64,000 bases of DNA, taken from Zymoseptoria tritici IPO323 (Eukaryota; Ascomycota; Dothideomycetes; Mycosphaerellales; Mycosphaerellaceae). The stretch lies in the NCBI RefSeq assembly GCF_000219625.1, contig NC_018217.1, forward strand, positions 1 to 64,000, written 5' to 3'. A program made the translations under genes and the position numbers. Of this stretch, positions 45,872 to 55,525 are shown piece by piece (the stretch's first letter is position 1; every line of letters starts with the position of its first letter). Below the pieces are notes generated by a model. That model was not told where the DNA came from. It searched no databases and was given only the letters and a program-made list of their open reading frames with translations.

Positions 45872-46158
45872 GGCCACGTATCATATATACGCATGGTATT
45901 GGAGACACTCTCTTGAGCATCAATTGAAACGTCGGCTCTCCGGCGAGCAGTTGTCTTCTGGCATTTGCTCCCCCGTCACGCCGGGTCGTTCGACTCTTTG
46001 CGTATTGAAGCCGCGTCTATGGCTTGGCCGAGTGAAGACTCCCAGAGCCGGTATGCGGAATGAAGCGATCTGATCAGCTTCGTTGACGGGCGCTGGTAGT
46101 TGATGTTGACAGGAGGAAGATGGAAGGTAACTTCCGAGTTCTCATTTGCCCTGCCCTG
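45872..46158. other. intergenic left flank of the copia insertion
   Basis: 287 bp with no gene and normal CpA content. It ends in CCCTG (46154-46158), the left copy of the copia target-site duplication. The original intergenic sequence resumes at 53424 with the same five bases. Confidence 0.6.
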
Positions 46159-46328
46159 TGTTGTGATTGGACTTAAGCTAAGTGGAAGAAGACCTCTGAT
46201 TGGCAGGTATATATTGTCATGCAGAGAGAATCTTAAGTGTGAGATTCTTACTTTAGCTATCTGTGTGTGGGAACGCCTTAGCACTAGTTACGTGCACTTC
46301 ACTAATAGTTAGTCTAATAATCTACAAC
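46159..46328 (-). repeat. left (3') LTR of the copia element
   Basis: 170 bp, TGTTGT...ACAACA. Against the right LTR I count 18 differences, all C/T or G/A at CpA/TpG. In this copy the mutated state appears only in the inner half (from about LTR position 96 on), while the outer half is unmutated. Confidence 0.95.
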
Positions 46329-46589
46329 ACTCCTCTATTAGCAGCTGCATTATTACGAGCTGTCTGTTACCTAAATATAGCAGGTATTTACCTACTATGT
46401 GGCTAATGCTCGGCTTTAGCTTGTTAAAAAGCATCTTCTTCTAGCTTTTTTATTCCTCTACTTTACAATCTATACCTCTTATCTATTTAGCTAATTTATT
46501 AGCTAATCTATTATCTATCCCTTACAGCTATTAACAACACAATCTACATTACTAGCTATAGCTTCTAGAAGAAGAGCAGCTTTCTCTGT

Positions 46590-47110
46590 CCCTAGGAAAA
46601 CCTTCTAGCAAGTTATCGATAAAGCAAGAGCTATTAGCAGTAGAGATCTCCTATAGATCTACAAAGATAGTTCTGTAGCATATTAGACTATGCATTAATT
46701 TATTAGAGGAGAGATAAATAGACACTACAATAGAGTAAATGTTAGGGCTTAGGGTCCCTTCTCTTTTGTAGCTTGCTTTAATAGGTTTATAGCTAAGCTT
46801 AATAAGGATCTCCTTACTACAGACCTTATTAACATAGTAATAGAGGAGCTGTACAACCTAAGGGAGTAGGCCTTCCTAGTAGAAAACTACCCTAGTCTAA
46901 CAACTCCTAATCCTTAGGGATTTGTGTTGTACTATAACTAGACTCCTCTTAGCTAAATGTTAAGCTCTAACAAGGCAGAGATAAAGTAGTAGTTAGTAGC
47001 ACAGCATCCTATGTATATTCTCCTTAGAATCCCTTTTTCCCTAATAGAAACTAACATTCTCCTAGGCTTTAAGTTAAGATTCTAGGGGAATTAGCTTAGT
47101 CTTTTAGTAG
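46590..47110 (+). pseudogene. RIP-damaged plus-strand frame inside the copia element, antisense to pol
   Basis: One plus-strand register is readable with TAG interruptions from about 46590 to 47110: RRAAFSVPRKTF, IYKDSSVAY, FIRGEINRHYNRVNVRA, GPFSFVACFNRFIAKLNKDL, LINIVIEELYNLRE, FLVENYPSLTTPNP and IPFSLIETNILLGFKLRF. The composition is far from random for such TA-rich DNA. It lies between pol and the 3' LTR, on the opposite strand to pol. It may be an extra element ORF or captured host DNA; I do not recognise the family. Confidence 0.35.
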
Positions 47111-47405
47111 TAGTTTTAGGGGGGTAGGCTGCAGGTTCTAGGACATACTCTAATGCTTTTAGGTTTTTATAGAAAAGTTTTCCTTTAGCTAGGTGTTTTT
47201 CTTATAGTTTCTTAGATGCTTTTGTAGAGGTGTATAGTTGCCTCCTTTTCTTTGTACAGATAAGAATAAAATAAGTGTTCTAAGTGTTATGCTTCTTAGT
47301 TTTGTAATAAATAAAATAGTGTAATTCTAGGGAGGGAATCCTTCTTAGGTAGGAATGCAGGTATTAAGGTATAAATTTAAGAGCAATTTCCCTCTTCTTA
47401 TTAAG

Positions 47406-47476
47406 GGCTAGTTAGTCTAGTAGTATAATTTCTAACTACAAATTAGAAGGTTATAGGTTTAATTCCTATATCAGCC
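47406..47476 (+). pseudogene. RIP-mutated tRNA-Cys (anticodon GCA changed to ACA) inside copia element
   Basis: A 71-nt cloverleaf can be drawn. The acceptor stem is 47406-47412 paired with 47470-47476 (7 bp allowing one mismatch that is a G-to-A change). A D-arm follows, with TAGTCTAGTAG at the A-box position. The anticodon stem TCTAA/TTAGA encloses the loop CTACAAA. A 5-nt variable loop precedes the T-arm ATAGG-TTTAATT-CCTAT, whose B box reads GGTTTAATTCC. Undoing TpG-to-TpA and CpA-to-TpA changes gives loop CTGCAAA, anticodon GCA (Cys), and a canonical GGTTCAATTCC B box. It is therefore probably a true tRNA gene copy that went through RIP with the element. It is not expected to be functional. 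Confidence 0.6.
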
Positions 47477-48707
47477 TCTCTTATGTATCTATGTTAGCTG
47501 CCTATTATAGACACATAAGTATCTTTTTGCTAGATTTATGGATCTATACATTAGAGGATAGTATTTAGGGATTTTAGTTTTGTTAGACAGTCTGCAAGCT
47601 GCATGTCTGTCCTTACAAACTCTACCTTAATACTCCCCTTATTATGTTGCTCTCTGCAGTAATAGTTCCTAAGAGAGACATGTCTTAATCTTTTGGAGTT
47701 AGCATAGTTTTCCATAAGGCTAATAGCTAATTAATTGTCTACTTTAATAAGGATAGTAGAAATGCTTTTGGCCTAGGTAAAGGGCTAGAGCTTATTAATA
47801 AGATTCCTTACCTAATTTACTTCTCTTATTGCCTTAGTAAGAGAGAGGTACTCTGCCTTAGTACTAGATAGTACTACTTCTTTCTGTAGTTAAGATCTCT
47901 AGATAACTAGGCCTCCTGCAATTTTAAAGAGCATTCCTAAGGTAGACCTAGATATGCTAGGATTACTAGCAAAGTTAGAGTCTAAGAATACTTTAATCTA
48001 AATTTGCTCCTTAGTTTTCCTATATATAAGGCACTTGTTAATTATGCCTGCAATATATCTCTAGATGTGTTTAGCTGCCTAAACATGCAAAGGTCCTAGG
48101 TTCTAAAGGAACTTTGCATAGTAGTTAATAGCAAAACTAATGTCTGGTCTAGTATAGTTTAACAGATGTTGCAGTTCCCTAATAATCTTGTTAAAGAGAT
48201 TATAGTCCTCCTTTATTCCCTTATCCTAGAGGGGTTTAAGGAGGGTGTTAAGGGGGTACTTAACACTCTTTGCATTGCTAAGACTATATCCTTAAAGTTT
48301 GTCTCTAGAATAGTGTTCCTAAGAGACAGACATAGAGCTATCTTTCCCTTCCTTTAGGTAAAGTCCAAGAAAGACATTAGTATTAACAACCTTAATTATG
48401 TACTTCTGCTCTAATCCCTTAATTAGCTTGTTAATCTTATAGTCTGACTGTCTAAAGATCTAGAAGTTATCTATATAAAGGAGAACAAGGATGCCTTTCC
48501 CTTAAAAGAGGCAAGTATTACTAACAGTTCTTGTTAGACTAAGCTTTTAGAGAGTGTCTATAGCATCGTAGTGCTAGAGAGTAGCTGCCTGCTTAAGCCT
48601 ATATAGTCCTTTCTTAATATGTATAATATACTTGTAGGCATCTTTCTTAAAGAGATAAGCTCCCTCTAGTAGCTTAATAAAGATCTACTTATCCAGGTTT
48701 AGATTTA

Positions 48708-49601
48708 TTGTTTTGTTTTGTTTGTTTGTTCCATTTACGTCCTTTCGGAGTCCAAGACTATGTAGGACGGCCTTGCAAGCAAGGCAGTAGATCTATTTAC
48801 AATCAAATTCTTTCGGTATTCTTTGACCTTAGGGGAAACCCCGTGCCTAAGGCAGGACCTGCAAGCAGAATCTGCCTAAGGCAGGACCTGCAAGCAGAAT
48901 CTGCCGAAGGACTTTAAAACAGCGCAAGACAAAAGAAATCAAACGAGTGTCGTTGTCTGCAGCCGGGGCTGCAGAATTTTCGCGCCAAGCTTTTTGCAGA
49001 ATTTTCAGCGGATCCTTCCGCTTCGCACGCACGCTGCAAATTCGAATTCGAAATGCAGTGCAAAAGCAGTGCAAAATGCCGTGCAAAAGCAGTGCAAAAT
49101 GCCGTGCAAAAGCAGTGCAAAATGCCGCGCAAAAGCACTGCAAAAGCAGCTGTCCAACTCGCTGCCCCCTCTTATCCTCAATACGCCTTTGTGGAACTGC
49201 AGCGCTTCCAAACGCATACAGCTACGCAGGTTGATCGCAGAGTTGTAGATTCCACCGAGTTCTAGCTCTTTGAAGTGCATGTATGCTTCCTTCGAGGGCG
49301 ACGAAGTCTCTAGAGAAGGGACATGCGATTTCGATTCGGATTTCGAGGAGGTGCGCGTATAGGGCAGAGTGGACTGCTTCTTTCTTCTTCTCGTTCGTAG
49401 CGTAGAGGGCTGTTCGTTCGAATCGTGCCGTTGTTCTGTTGTGGCTTGTATTTCGATGGGAGGCGTACCTCCAGGTCGTGTTGTTGTTGTTGTAAGGGAA
49501 GAGGGATTAACGGCCTCTCTAATCCTCCTGAGGAAACTTGGCTCTGCGATAGTATCGCAGGTTCGTAGCCGGCACCGCGTACAGGTGTTCCTCGTCGCCG
49601 G
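48708..49601 (-). mobile_element. short non-autonomous retroposon, copy 3 (mixed CAAA/CAAAA tail)
   Basis: The minus-strand copy interrupts the copia RT region. It is flanked by an exact 15-bp duplication CCAGGTTTAGATTTA (48693-48707 and 49602-49616). It starts at the same 5' base region as the other copies and ends in an A-rich tail of CAAA/CAAAA units. It contains three or more units of the 23-bp TTTTGCACGGC...-type array (49055-49140) and a private duplication of about 34 bp near 48850-48905. The 3' hairpin (48770-48785) keeps its stem but has a different loop. CpA sites are intact, in contrast to the surrounding copia DNA. Confidence 0.88.
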
Positions 49602-52600
49602 CCAGGTTTAGATTTAGGAATGCAGTCTTAACATTAACTTATCTCCTCTTCTAGCTAAAGTTAACTAAGAGGGACAGAAGTATTCTCCCTGTTGCAGCTC
49701 TTAGGGTAGGAGCAAAGGTATTAACATAGTTAAGTCCCTTCCTTTGTATAAATCCCCTAGCTATCTATCTAGCCTTATACTTCTCTATAGTTCTATCTAG
49801 GAGTACCTTAATCTTAAAGACCTATTTCCCTGTAAGAGGGACTCTCCCCTTAGGGAGGGTGCTAATAAGTTTCTATTTAAGGCATCCTGTAGACTTAAGT
49901 AACTTAGCTTCCTTAATAATAGCTTTCTCCTATTCCTTATAGTTAGATCTAGAGAGAGCTTCCTTAACTGTTTTAGGATTAGACAGATTAGGATTTGTTA
50001 CTTTAAGTCCTATCTTCTAGATCTTGCTGTAGTCTTTTCTTACAACTAATCTTCTACTTCTTAAGAGTCTAAATGTACCTAAGCTTTTAGGACTTGCTTT
50101 ATTGCCTAATTTCTTAGGTCTCTTAGGGCTTCTCCCTACTTTCCTCTTTCCTATAACATAAATGTCTAGGAAGGGAGTTATAGTATAATCTTAGAGGTCT
50201 TCCCTTTTAGGGCAATTCTCTGCTAATACTTAATGTTGTAGCTGTGTTAATAAGGCATTAGCCTGCTCCTAGAATCCCTTAAGACTTCCTTAGAATCCCT
50301 TAGGACTTCCTGTTTCCTTAGAAACATGCTCCCCCTAAGCTAGCTAGGAGGCTTCTTTATGCTTAGTAGCCTCTAGCTAATTAGGCTTAGACTGCTTATG
50401 TTAGTTATCCTAGGACTATATGTCCTAACCTAATATTTGCTCCCCCTAAGATGTTAAAAGGGAGGCTTAGTTTCTCTCTCTCTGCATAGTATTAAATATG
50501 TTCTCTACTTTTTAAAGATAAGAAGTAGTAAGAGGTTAGGCATCTTGCCCTTAGGCATCCTAGCCCTAATCTTAATCCTTAGTATAGATAGCATAGACTT
50601 CCTGTTCTATAGCAATAGGTTGCATTAGTTATAGGAAACTCTCCCCTTAGAAGTCTAGGGCAGCAGGTATTATGCTATATACCTTATCCTTATTATATGT
50701 TACATAAGGAGAGGTTACAATCTTGTGCTAAAACCTAGCAAGGGTAGATAGTTCAAACTTCTAAACTATATAGTTAGTTAAAGTATTCTCCTGGAATCCT
50801 AGATTCTAGTATTTCTCTGCTCTAGGATAGAACTTCTATAAATTAGGTCTCCCCTAATTATGCAGATATGCTCTATATCTAAATCTCCTAACCTTTGTTA
50901 GATTAATATATAGAGTTCTAGCATTAAGATCTTAATTAAATTTCTAAAGAGGAATCTTGTTAGTTAACAGGCATACTAGCCTGTTAGTAAGGAAGATTGC
51001 ATATGCAACTACAAAACTCCAGAGAGGGAGAGGTAGGCTAGAGTTAATTATTATTGCTCTTACCTTGTTAAGGATAACCTTGTTAGATAATTCTGCAATT
51101 CTATTCTGCTTAGGAGTATAGGGAGCTAAGAAATCCTATTTTAGTCCCTTATTCTCTACAAATGTAATTAGATTATTGTTATTAAACTCTCCCCTTCTAT
51201 CTAAGAACTAGATCTTAACTATCTTTTTGTACTAGTTAAATGTCTTAGTAGTCCATTTCTTAATAATTTGTGCAGCTTGTAATTTAAGCTTGCAGAAGAT
51301 AGCCTATCTCCTTCTTAACTTTGCATTAGTAATTATAAGGATGTACTTGCATCTAAAGATGTCTAGTAGAAAGATTAGTCCTATAATGTTAATATAGACC
51401 TTATCTAATAAGGATTAAGGTGTTAGTCTTAGAGTTCTTAACACTACTCTCTATAACCTTGCAAGCTTGCATAGCTTATAATGCTTAAGTGTAGATGTGT
51501 TAATCTGCTTAAGTCCTTAGACTTAAGCCTTTGTTGCACTAAGAATCTTGTTCCCTATATAGCCTAGTCTCTAGTGCTATCTTGTTATATTAGCCTTAGG
51601 CATAGCAAAGGCTAGATAGGACATGTTCCTATTAGTTGTAGAAGCAACTTTAGTACTCCCCTTAGGGAGAGAGATAGTTACATTCTAGAGGATTAGAACA
51701 TTATAAGTAGACTAAACCTTGCCTATCTTCTTATTATTCCTTAGAATGCATAAAGATAGCCTGTCTAGGTAGACCTTGCACTTTAGCTAGAGAGTCTCTA
51801 CTAAGATAAGGTTGTAATTAGAGTTAGGAGAGTATAACACATCTTGCAAAGTAATGTTTGACTTATTCCCCTTGTACTTTATTATAATCCTTATACTTCC
51901 TAAGTGTGTAACTGTGCTTTGTCTAATAGCTTAAGAGAACCTAATTAGGGTTTCTAGGGGTTTAAGGTCTAAGAACTAGGACTTATTGTTAAAGAAGTAG
52001 TATAATGTACTAGAATCCTAGACAATAGTGTTACTCCTTTGTATTCTAGCGGTAGCAATTGCTGCTCCTGCAAATAAGCTGTCTAAATTAGAGCCTAAGC
52101 CTGTATTAGAAGAGGAGATAGGCTTAATTGCTATAGCACCCTTTCCTCCCTTCTTATTATGTCTCTTGCTCTTATCTTAGGACTTCTTCTTGTCCTTGTT
52201 AGATCCTCCTTTTCCTCTATATACCTAGGACTTTAGGGCCTTATTAGGGTGCTTCTTAAAGCAATCTGCATTTGTGTAGATATAATAGGTACACTTAGTA
52301 CACTAATTATTATCTACTGCAGCACCCCTAAATCCTCCTGCTGTCCTCTATATCTATAAAGGAGGTTCCTTAATTAATAAGGTAATTAGCTCTTTAAGAG
52401 TTGTGTTCTTAATGTAATAAGATTGTCTCTAGCTTCTTAGGTATTCTAGATAGTAGAGGCCCTAGATAAAGAACAGCCTAATCTGCTTATTACTAAAGGT
52501 AAGCTTTAAGACTAGAATGTTCTTAGACCTAGAGTATTGTTCTATTGCAGAGATGTACTTATAATGCTACTTCTAGAAGTCCTTATAGTACTTCTAAGTG

Positions 52601-53252
52601 TTTATTCCTTAGATCTTAATATTGCTAATTCTAAGAATCCTTAGGCTGTTATAAATGTTTATAGTTATAATAGGCCTATAGGTAGCTGCAATAGTATTAT
52701 ATAGTTCCTTAGCTGTCTTCTCTGTATCCCCAAAGTTGGGCCTTAGAGATTAGTTAATCCTTTTGCTAACAATCCCGTATACAATTAGGTTATGCTTATG
52801 CCAGACTTAGAGAGGAGTTAGTCTTAGTCTACTAGTTAGAATAGGTTCTGTTACTAGAGTGTCCCCTCCTTCTTTTTAGGAAGGAGTTAGAGCCTAGAAG
52901 GATAAAGCAGTACTCCCCTTAGTTAGTAGAGAGGGATATCTAACTTTAATTCCTAGCTTTAGTTAGGCAGGGTACTAGGGAATGTTATAAAAGACATAGC
53001 CTAACACCTCCTTGTCTATAAGGGCTGCTTTAAGCATCCTTAACTAGTCTAAGAAGTTGCTTCCCTTTCTTAGGACTTTATTCTCCTTCGCAGTCTTAAA
53101 CTTATTAGCCTACATTACGGCTGTTGTTATAACTAGCTCTTTCTCGGCTCGCTAGTCAACTGTCTAAATAGTGTATAGTAAGGTTCTAGTAGCTGCGCTT
53201 GGAACAGACAATTCTTCCTTAAGTGTGCAGTAGTTACGCCGGGCTTATAACC

Positions 53253-53423
53253 TGTTGTAATTAGACTTAAGCTAAGTAGAAGAAGACCTCTAATTAGCAG
53301 GTATATATTGTTATGCAGAGAGAATCTTAAGTGTAAGATTCTCACTTTAGCTATCTATGTGTAGGAACGCCTTGGCACTAGTCACGTGCACTTCACTGAT
53401 GGTCAGTCTGATGATCCACAACA
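53253..53423 (-). repeat. right (5') LTR of the copia element
   Basis: 171 bp, TGTTGT...ACAACA, followed by the CCCTG target duplication. In this copy the first roughly 120 bp (inner side) carry nine RIP-type changes relative to the left LTR, and the last roughly 50 bp (outer side) carry none. Confidence 0.95.
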
Positions 53424-53853
53424 CCCTGGACACAGGCTGATGACTCAGCAGAGTGTTGTGCCTCAGTGGCCGACCTGAGCTACGACTGAGCCACTCCGTC
53501 CTTAACGACCACACGATCTTTTGAACATGAAGCAAGTCTGTCCTTCCTCACGATTCCAGGCAATTACAGCTTGGGCGTCTGCGAAGTCATCCCTCATTCG
53601 TAGATCGACAATTGAGATCCGTCGCGCCAATCAAAGCCTCAAACAAGCGAGAGGCCGCCCAATGAAGAAGCGAATCCTCAGAAGCCACAATTGAGACAGC
53701 CGCTTGGCTGCAGGATCATCGCAGCATACAAGAACAGCCAAGTGTCCAACTCGCGAAGATGGGCTTCTTTTGCGGCTCTCCGGCGTTGATGAACCACGCT
53801 GCTGAACGCCGCTGGACCTCGACACACGGCCACAGAGTCTCAGGGCAGCAAGA

Positions 53854-55068
53854 ATGGTGAGCTTCATTTTTGCTTCGATCTCCTCGCTCGCCTCAGCGAC
53901 CCTGGTCTCCGCTCTCCTCCATCCTCGGCCTCAGATCACCTCCGCTCCCACGTTTCGGCCTGACCATGCCCTCCTCCGACGACAAGGCGGATTCGGAGAG
54001 CAGGTCACTTCCAGCATTGCGGTGACATGTGGCTTCATCGATGCCTACATTCGTATGTACTGCACAGCCTCTCCTTCTTTCGCCTCTCCGACACTTCGAA
54101 TCACTGACCATGCCCAGTCTCTCCTCTGGGCTGCTATCAAGGCTCCGTCTGTGCACAGGACCTCACAGCCAACGTCGCAGGCGCCTGCTGCCGACTTGGA
54201 GACGTCTCAGCTGGGAATTGTCAGCCGGCGACGAAATGCATCGGGCTGGTGGACTTACCAGGGCAGTGTGGGGGGGATTGCAGTGCGGATGACAGGGTTG
54301 TCAAGTGGTGAGTCCTGGGTCTGCGAGGATATCGGCATGTCTGGCCTGTGGCTGATGGAATTTTGCAGTTCGGAGTTTGCATCGAGGTATTGCTATACGA
54401 GATACTGGCGTGCGTGACATTTTATATACAATCTAGGAGATATTCGCCGCATCGCTAACAGCAATCTAGCACTGGACGGACAGACGCCGATACAGGTCGG
54501 CTGCACAGATACGGCCGACCACAGCGACTATGCCTACCGCTCATACACGGGCTACGGGGACGGCGGGTTCACCGCTACAGCTGTCGATGTATCTGCTGCA
54601 AGGGCTCAGGTCACAAGCGCTGCAAGAAGCAGTAGCGTCTCAGCAACTTCACCCATTTCGCAGTCGACTGCCGGACGCACGGATAGCCAGAATGGCGGCA
54701 GAGCGTCCGAACCGAGCGAGAGCAAAGGTGGAAGCGGACCGCCAGCAGGTATCATCGCAGGTGGTCTCATCGGCGGTCTCGCCGTCCTGGGGATCATCGC
54801 CGCCCTGATAGTCTGGCTAGTGCTCCGCAACCGGCGTAAGGCGAAAGCTGCGAGTTCAAGGCAGGTCGCTTCGTCTCCGCCGACTAACGGCGCTGCTACG
54901 CAAAGTCTTCAGACCGAGAAGCCGAACGAGCTGCCATCTACTACGTACGCGCATGGAGCGACGGAGCTGTCGCACGATGGGAGCTATCGCCCGAACGAAG
55001 TGTACTCGAATGAGAATGGGTATGCACACGAGATTCACGGGCGAAGGGTGGTAGGGGAATTGCCTTGA
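53854..55068 (+). CDS. secreted single-pass surface protein, Cys-rich ectodomain
   Basis: Four exons (53854-54052, 54118-54307, 54369-54409, 54470-55068) give 342 residues. Introns are 60-65 nt, with GTATGT, GTGAGT and GTGCGT donors. A signal peptide (MVSFIFASISSLASATLVSA) leads a Cys-rich region assembled only by splicing (GCYQGSVCAQDLTANVAGACC; about 10-12 Cys). A Ser/Thr-rich stalk follows, then the membrane helix AGIIAGGLIGGLAVLGIIAALIVWLVL at about 236-262 with a basic RNRRKAK stop-transfer, and an 80-residue cytosolic tail. This resembles WSC/Mid2-like cell-wall sensors or mucin-type surface proteins in layout only; no named domain is certain. Its promoter lies within the 430 bp right of the copia insertion. 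Confidence 0.75.
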
Positions 55069-55525
55069 TCTCGAGCGCGGGAAGAAGAGGTGATCGCCTC
55101 GTCCAGCCGCGACTCCATCCAATGATATCGGCCGTCAAGGAAATATGATTGATCTGCTCGATCGCCCTGGGTCCGCAGCAGTTGTAGAGTTAATATAGAA
55201 CCAAGGATGTACTCTGATCTCAGCAAATGCCAGATATATGTAAGCCTCAGGCAGCAACAAGCTCGCGTGTTCACTGGGCGTTTGGCGTTGAACTAGGTTA
55301 CGACGCCATGTACATTGGCACCAGGGGATAAGTGACGAACCTCCTTGGGGATGAGGAGAGAGATAATTACACACTTCTTACAGAGACGCAACATCATTTG
55401 GATTCAAGACGACCGTTCGATTCCTGTACAGGAGATACACAAACCACCACCATCATGCACACATAGCACGCGACACACCCTCTTCCACCACACCTCCCAG
55501 GCGGAGCGGCGGCGAACGAGCGGCC
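55069..55525. other. intergenic upstream of the M28-type gene
   Basis: 457 bp without a supported gene. The last 90 bp (55435-55525) are C/A-rich with ACACACC and CCACCACACCTCCC tracts, as is common just upstream of fungal start codons. Confidence 0.5.

Larger units (their letters stand above)
46159..53423 (-). mobile_element. complete Ty1-copia retrotransposon, RIP-mutated, nested retroposon inside
   Basis: LTRs of 170 and 171 bp (TGTTGT...ACAACA) bound the element, and both flanks carry CCCTG as a 5-bp target duplication. Internal coding is on the minus strand: gag from about 53110 with a Cys/His knuckle relic near 52290, a protease-type DSS segment (about 52030), integrase (about 51560-51000; APYTPKQN-RIAEL region), RT (about 49900-48400, with YIDN in place of YVDD at about 48470) and RNase H (about 47960-47560; SSTKAEYLSLTKAIREVN, RTDMQLADCLTK). 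TAG/TAA stops and TA enrichment throughout fit RIP. A short retroposon interrupts RT at 48708-49601. Between RNase H and the left (3') LTR are an antisense reading frame and a RIP-mutated tRNA-Cys. The element sits between the monooxygenase and a surface-protein gene. Confidence 0.92.
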
